Assembly (NCBI GenBank): GCA_004014935.1
Contig: CP025325.1
Location: forward strand, 1,736,001 to 1,800,000
DNA: 64,000 bases
From: Saccharomycopsis malanga
Taxonomy: Eukaryota > Ascomycota > Saccharomycetes > Ascoideales > Saccharomycopsidaceae
Reading direction: 5' to 3'
Made by a program: the position numbers and the translations under genes. The notes under the pieces were generated by a model. It saw only the letters and a program-made list of their open reading frames with translations, had not been told where the DNA came from and did not search any database. Position 1 is the first letter of the stretch, and each line of letters begins with the position of its first letter. This document shows positions 1-10,358 of this stretch, piece by piece.

Positions 1-1647
1 ACTCTTCAAACCGATGATCTCACTATCAGATTGACGTAATTGCGATTGACATGTTTCAATATCTAATATTGCACTATCAAGCTTAGTTTCCAACTCAACA
101 ATATGATCTTCATACACTTTCAAATCATCATAAGCTTGATCTCTTTCCAATTCCACTTGAGCAACATTATTCAAAAATGTGGAGTCTCCAAAACTCTTTT
201 GTTCTTCTAATAAAGCTTCCAATTCCACTACTTTCAATTTATAATGCGATAATTCATCACGAAGACCATTTTCAACCTCTCTCAATCTTCCTATTTCATC
301 TTCAAGTTCATAATTCGCACTATATGAGGCATATTGAGTCCTAGATGATAACTGGTTGCGTAGAGATTCAATGTAACTAGTGAGTTTTTCAATTTCGTCT
401 TCGTTCAATGATAGACGGCTTTCATATTCTCGTATTTCCGATGTTAATTTATTGATTCTATCGCTTTTTTCTTTGGTTTCTTTTAATAGCTTCTCCACCT
501 TTTTAGTGGTGGAAGTTCCATTTCCTTCTAGGCTTTTTAATTTCAACTTCAAATTAGAATTCTCCGACTCCTGTTTCATTAATTTGTTTTTGAGAGAATT
601 AACCTCTGCATTATTATCATTATTACTCATCTTGAAATCATATATTTCTTTCTGGAATTTATCTATTTCTTTTTCTCTTTTACTCAAAGTCTTGGTCAAT
701 TTTTTAATCTCTTCGTTCTTATCTATAAGTGCTTCTTCCAATTGGTCATTTTCTTTCAAATCTTCACTCTTCATGTCTTCCAACCTTTGACATTTCCCTT
801 GGAGTTGTTCCAATTCCAAATTCTTTTGTTCAATCTCATGGTCTTTACTGCGTAACTCATATTCAAGATCTTCCATTTGATCGTGCAATACTTTAATATC
901 ATCATTTCCATGATTTGTAGTACTCAAAGCTTCATTTTGTTGCTGCAATTTTTCAATTTTATTTTGCAATTCACGCTTCTCCTCGTTCAAGATATCAATA
1001 TGATTAGTTAAAGACTCATTATTTAATGTGGCTGAGGAATCTACATGGTTTGCAGGACTCTCCTTTTGGTTTCCTTCCAACTCTTTGACAGTAGCTTGCA
1101 ATCTTTCGACTTGAATATTGAGTTGCCCGACATCCATTTTCAAATCGCCATTCTCATTTATGAGGTTTCTAATCTCTACTGGGGTATTAACATCCAAATA
1201 TTTTGTCAAACTGGCAATCTTAATTTTAAGGCCGTAATTCTCTGCCTTCAAATGGTCTATTGTGTCTTGTTGCTGCTTGAGTGGATTGGAACTATGGTTG
1301 AGCAAATCATTTGGTTTGAAATGATTCTCTTTGTCAAGATCAGCATTACGATCTTTATTGAATGATATTAACGGAGTCGACGTTGAAAAAGTATCAAATG
1401 CATCTGATACAGGTGAGTCCTCGCCCATTCTGCCAGCACGCTGCGATCGACTAGGCTTTGACACTGTATTGAGTAAATGGTTGGCTTTTCGGTTGTTACC
1501 GCTATTTAATATGGAAAATTCCATATCCACATCCTGTTGACCTATAGGCGTGAACTGATACGCTGCTGCAGACCCATTTCGCTGGTTCTTGCTCTTGCTT
1601 TGGTATCTTTCCAAGGGGGTACCTAGGAGATGTTTGTAAGATGCCAT
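1..1647 (-). CDS. Coiled-coil spindle-pole protein with CM1 motif (partial)
   Basis: The frame is open from ATG at 1647 to the left edge, giving 549 codons with the C-terminus outside the window. Residues 1-120 are low-complexity and Ser/Asn-rich. Residues 123-151 (LKQQQDTIDHLKAENYGLK followed by IKIASLTKYL) match the centrosomin motif 1 (CM1/Cnn_1N), which recruits gamma-tubulin complexes. After that the protein is almost continuous heptad coiled coil rich in Glu, Lys, Leu and Asn. Known CM1 proteins of yeasts are Spc110, Spc72 and Mto1-type tethers at the spindle pole body or microtubule organising centres. The missing C-terminus (calmodulin/PACT or other anchor) would decide which this is, so no symbol is given. 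It is divergent from TRP4 across a 548-bp spacer. Confidence 0.8.
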   Translation of the reverse strand, partial: MASYKHLLGTPLERYQSKSKNQRNGSAAAYQFTPIGQQDVDMEFSILNSGNNRKANHLLNTVSKPSRSQRAGRMGEDSPVSDAFDTFSTSTPLISFNKDRNADLDKENHFKPNDLLNHSSNPLKQQQDTIDHLKAENYGLKIKIASLTKYLDVNTPVEIRNLINENGDLKMDVGQLNIQVERLQATVKELEGNQKESPANHVDSSATLNNESLTNHIDILNEEKRELQNKIEKLQQQNEALSTTNHGNDDIKVLHDQMEDLEYELRSKDHEIEQKNLELEQLQGKCQRLEDMKSEDLKENDQLEEALIDKNEEIKKLTKTLSKREKEIDKFQKEIYDFKMSNNDNNAEVNSLKNKLMKQESENSNLKLKLKSLEGNGTSTTKKVEKLLKETKEKSDRINKLTSEIREYESRLSLNEDEIEKLTSYIESLRNQLSSRTQYASYSANYELEDEIGRLREVENGLRDELSHYKLKVVELEALLEEQKSFGDSTFLNNVAQVELERDQAYDDLKVYEDHIVELETKLDSAILDIETCQSQLRQSDSEIIGLKS

Positions 1648-2195
1648 GTTGTAATGTAAAGCAGCGATTGGAGCATGTAATGTAGTATAATAGTAGTCAA
1701 GAGTCTGTCGTATGAAGCTTCAAAGACTCGGAGGTAAATAGCTCTCTAAGCAAAGAATGGTGATGGAAACGCGATCTTCAGCTAGTTTGATTTCCAAGTA
1801 GCGGCTATACCCTGATCTTGTTAAGCTATTCGCGATATGCTAATATTTTAGTTTTAAAATGATTATCAGTTGGTCATTATTGTATGGTGAATATTATTTG
1901 TTTACTTTTTGTGAAATGGTAAATATGAAAAAATCTAAACGCATATCAATGTGTATTGACGTGTATTTCTGCGGTAATCACATGATGTTGCACTATTATG
2001 CAAAATGTTGTGTATATATGCGAGGCTCACATGAACAAGCGCTATACAGTAGAAAGTTGCATAACCCAGCATGTCGGAAATTTTCATCAGAATGACGACT
2101 ATAGTGACTCAAGAGACCATATTTTGAGGCTAACAAGTCCCCACAGATATAGAGACGCTTATAAAGGCAAAAAAAAAAAAAAAATAGAATATAAA
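1648..2195. other. Divergent intergenic region (CM1 gene / TRP4)
   Basis: This 548-bp AT-rich spacer between two divergent genes should hold both promoters. A TGACTC Gcn4-type half-site lies at 2105-2110 and a poly(A) tract lies just before the TRP4 ATG. No further gene or RNA was recognised. Confidence 0.7.
2105..2110 (+). promoter_or_regulatory. Gcn4-type site (TGACTC) upstream of TRP4
   Basis: TGACTC lies 86 bp before the TRP4 ATG. Gcn4 binds TGACTC/TGACTCA and drives amino-acid biosynthesis genes, including TRP4 in S. cerevisiae. The position and target fit general amino acid control. A 6-bp match alone is weak. Confidence 0.5.
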
Positions 2196-3344
2196 ATGTC
2201 AAAAGATGCTAAAGGAGGCAGCCTTGTGCCATTCATCAAATCGCTTATGGTAAGTCCGCCAACGCTCACCACGGAAGATCTCGCTGTGGCCTTAAGACTT
2301 ATATTTCTGAAAGTTCCTTCAGAAATACATATTGCGTCATTCTTGACTGGATTGTCTCTTACCAAGCTCGATCGTGACCCTAAATATATTTCTACCGCAG
2401 TGAAAACCATTCTCGAGTTTTCAGATATTCCGAAGTTAAACTTGCATCCTGGAACCCAAGATCCTAGTCTTCAGACTCCACGAATCTTCACAGATATTGT
2501 GGGCACTGGAGGTGATGGACAAAATACGTTCAATGTGTCCACATCATCTGCAATTGTAGTGGCCGGTATTAAGGATTCTGGGGTGGTTGTAACCAAGCAT
2601 GGAGGTAAGGCATCCACCAGTAACTCAGGAGCAGGAGATCTTATTACTAGTTTGGGTATAGACACCTCGAAGATCAACGCGAACACAATCCCACAACTTG
2701 TAGCTCAAAACAACAAGTTCATATTTCTATTTGCTCCTAGCTTCCATGGGGGTATGGGTGCTGTGGCTGAGGTTCGTAAACAGCTCGGAATACCGTCAAT
2801 TTTCAATATTCTAGGCCCACTATTAAACCCAATAACTCTTCAATCCAGAGTTCTTGGTGTGTTTGCAGAGGAGCTTGGGCCTATATACGCCCAAACTGTT
2901 AAGGAGTTGTTTCCACCCAGCGAGTATAACGACCGGAACAGTGCTAACAAATACCGTACTGCAGTTGTTTGGGGTGAAGTAGGTCTAGATGAGGTTTCAC
3001 CAATTGGAAAAACCAAGTTGTGGTATATAGACCCAGAATCACACAACATTGACTCTGAATATATTAGTCCAAGCGACTTTGGTTTACCAGAGCATGAGTT
3101 GGACCAAGTTCGTTCAAAAAGTGCGAAGGAGAACGCAGAATATTTGAAAAAAATTCTAGAAAACAAAGTGCCAGACAATGACCCTGTGTACCATTATATT
3201 CTTTTAAACAGTAGTTTGTTGGCTGTCAGTAGCGGTATTGCCAGTAATTGGAAGGAGGGTGTGGAGCTTGCAAAAGCAAGTATTAAGAGCGGTGCTGCTT
3301 TACAAGCCCTTCAAGAGTTGGTGAATAGCGTGAACAAGTTGTGA
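2196..3344 (+). CDS. TRP4: Anthranilate phosphoribosyltransferase
   Basis: The 382-residue enzyme transfers phosphoribose from PRPP to anthranilate in tryptophan synthesis; S. cerevisiae Trp4 has 380 residues. The signature GTGGDG at 103-108 (PRPP/Mg), NVST at 113-116, KHGGKAST from 134 and FHGGMGAVAEVRKQLG are all present and intact. The ATG at 2196 was chosen because the family begins here. The frame stays open 66 codons upstream to an ATG at 1998, but that extension runs through a poly(A) tract coding for a lysine run, has no family match, and would place the Gcn4 site inside the gene. A Gcn4-type site upstream suggests induction on amino acid starvation. Confidence 0.95.
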   Translation: MSKDAKGGSLVPFIKSLMVSPPTLTTEDLAVALRLIFLKVPSEIHIASFLTGLSLTKLDRDPKYISTAVKTILEFSDIPKLNLHPGTQDPSLQTPRIFTDIVGTGGDGQNTFNVSTSSAIVVAGIKDSGVVVTKHGGKASTSNSGAGDLITSLGIDTSKINANTIPQLVAQNNKFIFLFAPSFHGGMGAVAEVRKQLGIPSIFNILGPLLNPITLQSRVLGVFAEELGPIYAQTVKELFPPSEYNDRNSANKYRTAVVWGEVGLDEVSPIGKTKLWYIDPESHNIDSEYISPSDFGLPEHELDQVRSKSAKENAEYLKKILENKVPDNDPVYHYILLNSSLLAVSSGIASNWKEGVELAKASIKSGAALQALQELVNSVNKL

Positions 3345-4197
3345 GTTGAGTTTTTGTGTGACAATAGACGAATCTGAACCGATAACAGCTTTACAATAGT
3401 TTGTAGATATTATCAATATAAGTGTTTAGATTTTTAATATCAAAAATCGGGGTAAACCGATTATTTGACGAATTTTTCTACATTCGAAAAATTGAAGGCT
3501 TTCTTTATTTCATATTTAGAACAAACAAAAGAAGTTTAATGGCTAGGAGCGTTCATCGAAAAAAGGTATTTGGTATTTAACATATGTATTCCAGTTGAAC
3601 ATTATTTTTAAGCATTTATAAATAGAATTGTTGAATTTGCTTTACCATAAATTTTATTTTCTATAATACAATACAAATTATGTTTCTGGTTTCCAATACT
3701 ATATTAGATACTTGACCATGTCGGCTCGGACAATCCAGCGTGTAATATCAACATACACCCATTACCTCGAGCTTTCAAAAAATTACTCATAACCAAACTA
3801 CAAAAAGACCCTTATTCACTTCTTTCCACTGTCAATTTTCAAAACACGAGAGTAGAATTAAAAGAGCATATATATCCACTAAAAGTCCATGTTGAGAGCT
3901 GGACGGAATTCCGTGCCAACCCAGCGGCCCGGTCCGGTGACACGGAACAGAGACGAATGAAAATCACTACGTGGAAAAAAGTGAAAAGTGAAAAAAAACA
4001 ACGTTATAGCATACCTGTTAAGTTGATTGTGGGACTAAAAGATTTCAAACCAATAAGTATCGAGACAGAATTTGGCTTTTGATTCAGCACTAAAATATAT
4101 TGGCGTTGATTTTTGCATCGAATTCATAATTGGTCCTTCATTATTGTGGTGAAAAAGTATAAAGCTCAGGGAAGTCATACAGTATAGTAGATCAAAA
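3345..4197. other. Intergenic region TRP4-CDC12
   Basis: AT-rich spacer of 853 bp holding the TRP4 3' end and the CDC12 promoter. A small GC-rich patch at about 3900-3955 contains the perfect palindrome ACGGAATTCCGT (3903-3914, CGG-N4-CCG) followed by more CGG triplets, which could bind a zinc-cluster regulator. No ORF or RNA gene was seen. Confidence 0.6.
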
Positions 4198-5433
4198 TGA
4201 CCGATTTTGTAGGAATTTCGAATTTACCAAACCAAAGGTATGTGGATACGTGTTGATAGTTGCTTAGAAATGATTTTATGTGGTATCAGCTCGATCGGAG
4301 CTAATATTCAAAAACAATTTTTTTACTAACATTATTCTAGATACAAGATTGTGTCTAAGACCGGTTCTACTTTCACATTGATGGTCGCTGGTGAATCAGG
4401 ATTGGGTAAAAGTACATTTATCAACACTTTGTTCCAAACCAACTTGAAAAATCATGTTGATAACAAGACTAGACATGCCAAAGGCATCCGTTCTACTGTG
4501 GAGATTGACATTGTTAGAGCCGAATTAGAGGAGAAAGATTTCAAGATTAGATTGAACATCATTGACACTCCAGGGTTTGGTGACAATGTCAATAATAAAA
4601 AAGCTTTTCAGCCTTTGATTGATTTTATTGATGACCAACATGACAGCTATATGAGACAAGAACAGCAACCAGAAAGAGTACAAACTAAAGATCTCAGAGT
4701 TCATGCTTGTCTTTATTTCATTAGACCAACTGGCCATTCATTGAAACCTTTAGATATCGAGGTTATGAAGAAGTTGAGCAGTAGAGTCAACTTGATTCCT
4801 ATCATTGCCAAAGCTGATACCTTGTCTCCTAAGGAAATTAATGAATTCAAACAAAGAATAAGAGCAGTCATTGAAGCCCAAGAAATCAAGATTTACTCTC
4901 CTCCTATTGAAGCTGATGATGAGGCAAGTGCTGAGCATTCCAAAAACTTGATTGAATCCATTCCATTTGCTATCATTGGCTCCGAAACAAAAGTGGAAAA
5001 CGCTGCTGGTGAATTAGTTTTGGGTAGACAATATCCATGGGGTGTAGCAGAGGTTGAAAATGAAAACCATAGTGATTTCCTTAAATTGAGATCCTTGTTG
5101 TTGAGAACAAACATGTTGGATTTGATATTGTCTACTGAAGAATTACATTATGAAACTTATAGAGCTTTGAAGTTGGATAGTAAACCAGAAGACTCCAAAT
5201 CAAAGGCAGCTAGACGTTTCAATAATAACCCAAAATTCAAGGAAGAAGAAGACCAATTGAAAAAATACTTCACCGACCAAGTCAAGGCCGAAGAAGCAAG
5301 ATTCAGACAATGGGAACAAAACATCATCAACGAAAGACAAAGATTGAACTTGGATTTGGAGTCTGTCCAACTCCAAATAAAACAGTTGGAAGACCAAATC
5401 AAGGAATTAAATTTGAAAAAGGGTTACAAATAA
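4198..5433 (+). CDS. CDC12: Septin Cdc12
   Basis: Two exons (4198-4238 and 4341-5433) give 377 residues. The first ATG leads into GISNLPNQRYKIV, the typical Cdc12 opening, and this block is completed only by splicing. The septin GTPase shows the P-loop GESGLGKS at 31-38, G3 DTPGFGD at 89-95 and G4 AKAD further on. A septin-unique region follows, and the protein ends in a C-terminal coiled coil rich in Glu and Gln. Septins assemble into filaments at the bud neck and organise cytokinesis. Length and motif set are normal (about 400 residues in relatives). It is convergent with CDC28 across an AT-rich 1.1-kb spacer. Confidence 0.96.
4239..4340 (+). other. CDC12 intron
   Basis: A 102-nt spliceosomal intron with donor GTATGT, a perfect branch site TACTAAC at 4324-4330 and acceptor TAG at 4338-4340. 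It interrupts an Arg codon in the conserved NQRYKIV block. The branch-to-acceptor gap is only 10 nt, as is usual for this group of yeasts. Confidence 0.95.
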
Positions 5434-6559
5434 TTATTAAAATCATCGTAATTGCCATCAATCTTTCATCTTTATCCCTTTAAATTTCATATTTTAAACA
5501 TTATATTCACTGTTTAACATTTGTTAATTTTTGTCTGTCCTAGATAAAACACATACCTTTCTAATTGTTGTTGTTTCTGATTGTTTTTTTTTTTTTTGTT
5601 TTGCCCAACATGTTTACCTTTTTACACATTTTAATTGCTTCGTTTTTTTTATTCATAGTTTGCTAGTCTTTCGATACACTTGTTATTGTTGAAAAATTCG
5701 ACTGCTTGTATTTGTTAGACTTTTTATTAGATCTTGTATTTCCTCCCTGGCTCCTTTTCATAATATAGCCCAGAAAAGTTATCCCAAATTTTTACCAAAA
5801 CGTAAATTAAAGGTAATTTAGACTTGGTAAATAAGATTTATGGTATAATCTTATGACGCAACAAGCAAACTCCTGTAAATTAATATCATTGTCTATGACC
5901 ATTTTATTGCAAGACTGATATAGTTATGAATTGAATGTTGTCCACATGGAAGAAGCTTTCAACATAAGAAATTGTAAACTATCGAGATTGAGGTACACCA
6001 AAATCCCAGTAGTCCTTAGCTTTTTTTCAATATATTTCCAGTAGTTTCTTGATATCGGAGTCTGCCCAAAAATGTCTTAAAAAATTAAGCCAAGAATGAA
6101 TTCAAAAATAAATATTTTGCTGAAGACCATTGAGCTCACAATGAAAACTCAAAAAATTTTTTATTACGCACTGGATGTTTTTAGCTGGATCAACTACTGA
6201 GTGGTTTGTAAACTCAAAAAAAGATGTTGCTTTTATATATTGGTAAAAAATGTGATAATATATGACTAAGTTGCCCTAGTCCTTCCTAGGATGAGTGTTC
6301 AACGTGAAATTTATATGGAGTGCAGAATTGTCCATCTGATCAGGGGACATCAGGTTCTCTGTTGAAATTGTTGTCTCATCATTATCATATTATTTATGAC
6401 TTAAAAGTAAGTGAAATAAGCAAGAAACAAAGGTAATGAAGTATGAAAAAAAAAAAGACAGGGTATTGTATCCGAATCATATTTAACAGAGAGAAAAGGA
6501 CAAATAATCAAACAAACAATCAAACAAAAATATACATTTTATAAAGAATAAGAACCAGC
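5434..6559. other. Intergenic region CDC12-CDC28 (convergent)
   Basis: The 1.1-kb AT-rich spacer lies between two convergent stop codons. It has poly(T)/poly(A) runs typical of 3' ends on both strands and no convincing ORF, RNA gene or copy of the dispersed repeat. For two facing 3' ends it is long, and no reason for the length was seen. Confidence 0.6.
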
Positions 6560-7510
6560 TCATTGATATGCAGAGGCGCCTAATGGAATGTTAGGTTTCA
6601 TGTGGATTCCTGATGGCTCTTCGTTTTTTTCCAAAAAGTAAGGGTGGTTGATAGCTCTTTTAGCACTGATTCTACTAGCAGGGTCATATACAAGCAATTG
6701 TTCCAATAAATCAATACCTTCTTCGTCGAGATCTGGCACAATTTTGCTCAAATTTTGTTTAGACCACTGAGGGAAGGTTGGTTTGAAATCTGGCAAATAT
6801 TTGACATCAGGCCAAATATCTTCATTTGGAGTACCCAAGATTCTGAAAATTCTGAAAATCTCATCGATTTCTGAGTCACCAGGGAAAAGTGGCTTACGAT
6901 TTACCATTTCAGCAAAGATTGCACCAATGGACCACATATCAACACCTGTCGAGTATTGTTTGCCACCAAGAAGCACTTCAGGGCATCTATACCAAAGAGT
7001 AACAATCTCGTGGGTATAAGCTCTCAATGGAACGCCAAAAGCTCTGGCAAGACCAAAATCTGCGAGCTTCAAATTACCTTCCTTGTCAATAAGCAAATTC
7101 TGTGGTTTCAAGTCACGATGAAGAATACGGTGGCCATGACAATGGGCTATGCCCTTGACTAACTGCATCATAAATTTTTTGACCATATCGGCGCCAAGTC
7201 CGACATCGAGAGGAATGGATTCCATATACTTTTTCAAGTCCAAATCAAGATATTCAAAAACAAGATAAAGCTTATGAGAATCTGAGTGAACAATATCATA
7301 CAACCGAACAATATTATCATCTTTAAGTTCTTTAAGAAGCGAAATCTCTCTAATAGCAGTCGATGGAACACCTTCATCTTCTGATTCCAATCTGATCTTC
7401 TTTAATGCCACGATTCTGTTGTCATGCTTCGTGTCAAGTGCTTTATAAACCACACCATAAGTACCTTCACCAATCTTCTCAAGGCGCTGGTAGTCCGAAA
7501 GTTCAACCAT
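6560..7510 (-). CDS. CDC28: Cyclin-dependent kinase Cdc28/CDK1
   Basis: The 316-residue serine/threonine kinase is the master cell-cycle CDK. Motifs seen: glycine loop GEGTYG at 14-19, with Tyr18 as the inhibitory Swe1/Wee1-type site; catalytic Lys37; the exact cyclin-binding helix PSTAIRE at 49-55; HRD at 131-133; DFG at 151-153; and activation-loop Thr166. The GDSEIDEIF Cks-binding region is also present. The C-terminal extension is about the same as in Candida Cdc28 (317) and longer than in S. cerevisiae (298). All catalytic residues are intact. Confidence 0.98.
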   Translation of the reverse strand: MVELSDYQRLEKIGEGTYGVVYKALDTKHDNRIVALKKIRLESEDEGVPSTAIREISLLKELKDDNIVRLYDIVHSDSHKLYLVFEYLDLDLKKYMESIPLDVGLGADMVKKFMMQLVKGIAHCHGHRILHRDLKPQNLLIDKEGNLKLADFGLARAFGVPLRAYTHEIVTLWYRCPEVLLGGKQYSTGVDMWSIGAIFAEMVNRKPLFPGDSEIDEIFRIFRILGTPNEDIWPDVKYLPDFKPTFPQWSKQNLSKIVPDLDEEGIDLLEQLLVYDPASRISAKRAINHPYFLEKNEEPSGIHMKPNIPLGASAYQ

Positions 7511-8092
7511 CTTGCTTTCGAAGAATCTCTATAAAAAACTTGATTTGTAAGCTCTCACCTATATTTCCACGGTCTTCTTCTACTATATTCCGTTTGTTTA
7601 CTTCCATTCGATGATTTTCGCTTTTTTCGCTTTTTCTCTCCTTTTCGAGTTACCTGCGAGTGTATGTATGTAAATGCGAGCATATGTGTATATCATTACA
7701 TTATTATACGACAGCAACTGTTAATTTTGACTTTATTTTGAAGACATTCTTATAAAAAAAATATCAAGAAGCACGATACAATAATATAGATTACTTTTTA
7801 AAGGAAACTGTTAATATCTTTGCAAAATTACCTCGGACATCTAAACATTTTGTAAGTTTGTTATATGTATGTGTATGCATGTTGCTGCATGTTGGGACTT
7901 CAGACGCGCTTTGGAAATGAGAAGGTGAATAAATTAAGGATATATTTACTTGAAAAATCCAGAAGGATGCATTTTGGTATCGAGTAAGATACAGTAAAGG
8001 GTGTGGTACTGGCAAATAAGAGTTAATATGTAAGCCGAAATTTACAGGAGAGGGTTGCACAGTAAAAATTTGATTGAAAAACCATCATCATT
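7511..8092. other. CDC28 upstream region
   Basis: AT-rich region upstream of CDC28 (transcribed leftwards), ending at SINE-like copy S1. It holds TG/TA-rich stretches near 7660-7690 and 7860-7880. Short open frames here have no protein-like features, and no MCB or SCB cell-cycle box was seen. Confidence 0.5.
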
Positions 8093-8353
8093 AATGATAA
8101 TAATTAATAATATCTTATATTTCGAACTCACTTAATATCAGTTTAATATAAACGCACGATGTCTAAAGGGACTTGGTAAAGCCCAGTCACATTCAGCATC
8201 GCAAAACAAGCTAGTAAAAAGTGTTCGTGTTGGAACCCACGAGCCTGCCAGATCTTTTTTTCTTCTCCGAGAGTGCTATCTATTAAATTATCCTGACAGG
8301 TCTTTTTTCTCTTCTCCAAAAGCACTAAACACTGAGCCATCCGGCCCAGTGGC
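8093..8353 (-). mobile_element. SINE-like repeat copy S1 (internally deleted)
   Basis: Read on the minus strand, this copy has the tRNA-like head with A-box-like GGATGGCTCAGTG. Next come two tandem versions of the CTCTCAGAGAAGA...AAAAAGACCTG unit, then GAACACTTTTTACT and GCGATGCTGAA. About 100 bp of the body found in copy S7 is absent, and the copy resumes at CTGGGCTTTACCAAGTCC. It ends with GAAATATAAGATATTATT and an ATT-rich tail. The flanks AACCATCATCATT (8080-8092) and AACCTTAATCATT (8354-8366) match at 11 of 13 positions, which looks like a target-site duplication. It sits 53 bp past the stop of the 8407-9774 gene, in the same orientation. Confidence 0.8.
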
Positions 8354-8406
8354 AACCTTAATCATTTCTATATATCATTTATGAACTATTTAACAATTAA
8401 TTATCG

Positions 8407-9774
8407 TTAATTGCTAGATTTGTTTTTTTTGCCGTATATACTTGCGTCAAAGTCTTGAAAAGCTACGACTTCTCCCTCGGAATCAAAGTTTATATTATTG
8501 ATTTGCAAACCCTGCTCGCTTCCAAAGCCAAACACGTTATCCAACACAGTTTCATTGGCTGCATTTGGAATAAAAGGGCTTACATATTCTAGGCTTGATG
8601 TATTATGGTAGTGTTCCTCAACAATACTACTCTCCGCAAAGATACCGCCTTTGACTTTTTGCTCGGGGAAAAACAAGACGTCTTTCGCTTTGTTTATAGA
8701 GGTCACAAGCTCTTTTCCTGGTTGAACCATGTAAAATTTGATGATAGAGCCCTCTTTGAGGAATTTGGCAGCATCAGGATCTAATGCCAATGTACTAGCC
8801 TTGGCACCCCAAGCGCCACCTCCAGCAATAACTTCATAGCGTCTTACGTCAAACTGACCCGCGTAGACATCATCTTGGATAGTGGCATATAGCTTGGTCT
8901 CCTTGGTCATCTGCGCCATTAGAGAGTCATTATCTTGAATAATAGAAGCAGCAGGTTGACTATTAATTTTTTTTATCAAATTACCGGTAACCTCAGTGAC
9001 CTTTAGCAGCGCACCGCCACTTATAGGTTCCATTCTATTATAGTTTCGAAATTTCAACTGTCTGCTCGGTGTAAGAAATGGAGGAAGAACAATTTCCAAG
9101 TCATGCAAATAATGACCATCGTTATCGAGATACTTCTTAACATCAGTAAAAATTTTCATATCCATTCGGCTCAACGTTTTGCGCTCTTTTGCAGAGACAA
9201 AGTAGAAGCATGTCAGAAAGTTCTCAGGATTGGCAAAGATGGTAGAACCAAGTTTGAACCGGATATCAGTTGTTGGTGGAGCCGCCGAATGATGCTGACT
9301 TAAACTTTTGGGAACAAACGGTATGTTTATCAGGAACCAATTTCCTTTATTCAACTCCCAATTCTTGTCAGATCCGGAACTCACAATCCGGCCTGGTTTG
9401 GACATGTTTCCACTCTCTTGACTTTTGCTTATGTCTTCCATAGACGTGGCCTTACGCACAGACACTCTTTTGTTTAGCCACAACTCTGCCAATCCGTTCC
9501 TGTGCAGAAAAGGAGCCATAGAGTCCACTGCCGCGTAGAATATCTGTAAATCGTCATGTTTCTCTCGAAGCTCTACAAGTTTCTCCACCATAGCCCGCGA
9601 GTATTGTACGGTGCTGAAGAGCACCAAAGCCTTGGGAGCAAAGCTCAATCCGGGAGACAACTCCTCTAATGACCGGCTAGTATCTAGTCTATGTGGAGAT
9701 GGATTTAAAATGGTTCTGAAAAACGCTTTGGTTCCTCCTAGTGAGGCACCTCTCACGATCTGTGTTGTTCTCAT
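8407..9774 (-). CDS. Conserved protein, probably mitochondrial, unassigned
   Basis: This is a 455-residue protein I cannot name with certainty. The first 25 residues (MRTTQIVRGASLGGTKAFFR...) hold Arg/Lys and no acidic residues, as in a mitochondrial targeting presequence. The body reads as a compact alpha/beta protein. It contains a run of small hydrophobic strands near 45-100 (ALVLFSTVQYS, LQIFYAAVDS) and a glycine-rich stretch YEVIAGGGAWGAKASTLAL around 325-343. The general arrangement is reminiscent of FIST-type sensor proteins, but this is only an impression. No membrane segment was seen. It is divergent from the next gene across 584 bp, and SINE-like copy S1 lies just downstream. Confidence 0.75.
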   Translation of the reverse strand: MRTTQIVRGASLGGTKAFFRTILNPSPHRLDTSRSLEELSPGLSFAPKALVLFSTVQYSRAMVEKLVELREKHDDLQIFYAAVDSMAPFLHRNGLAELWLNKRVSVRKATSMEDISKSQESGNMSKPGRIVSSGSDKNWELNKGNWFLINIPFVPKSLSQHHSAAPPTTDIRFKLGSTIFANPENFLTCFYFVSAKERKTLSRMDMKIFTDVKKYLDNDGHYLHDLEIVLPPFLTPSRQLKFRNYNRMEPISGGALLKVTEVTGNLIKKINSQPAASIIQDNDSLMAQMTKETKLYATIQDDVYAGQFDVRRYEVIAGGGAWGAKASTLALDPDAAKFLKEGSIIKFYMVQPGKELVTSINKAKDVLFFPEQKVKGGIFAESSIVEEHYHNTSSLEYVSPFIPNAANETVLDNVFGFGSEQGLQINNINFDSEGEVVAFQDFDASIYGKKNKSSN

Positions 9775-10358
9775 CGCTATGTCTGAATATTAGACAAATA
9801 TCTGTCCAATATTAACAATTGTCCTGTTTGTTGAGTATAAACTCAACCAATATTCCACTTTTCTGTGTTAGTAAACTTTCAAATCACTATTGGTAATATG
9901 ATTAGCAAATCAAGAAACCCTCTCTTTGTTGTCAAACTGCAAATTGAAACTGCAAACCTTTTAGCAAAAGGCTTTCCTCTAACACCAAATTAATTAAATA
10001 AACCCTTCTTTGTATTACTCTTATTCTCACTTTTCGTCATCTCCATCTCTGTTGCTATGCTTTGATGTTGAAAATTCTGACAAAGATCTAACAATGTGAT
10101 GCATGCATAATGACACGGTGGTATACAGGATCTCGCAGCGTTACACAGCATCCCGCACTACCAGATCACGGCAGGCGGTAGTTTACAGCATATGGGAGAA
10201 GAGCATTTATAACAACAAGAATAATTAGAGAGAACACTAATTCAGCAGCGATATGCGAGCTGGAGAACTAACAGTTTAGAGGGAAGCGAGTTTGTATGCA
10301 GAGTTGAAGGCAAAAAGGATCATTAGCGCTGTTACTATAAGGGGGAGAATAAACGAAT
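9775..10358. other. Divergent promoter region
   Basis: This 584-bp spacer separates the divergent 8407-9774 and 10359-12761 genes. Positions 10110-10200 are clearly richer in GC than the rest, with CACGG, CCCGCAC and GGCAGGCGG words that could be regulator sites. No ORF or RNA was found. Confidence 0.5.
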
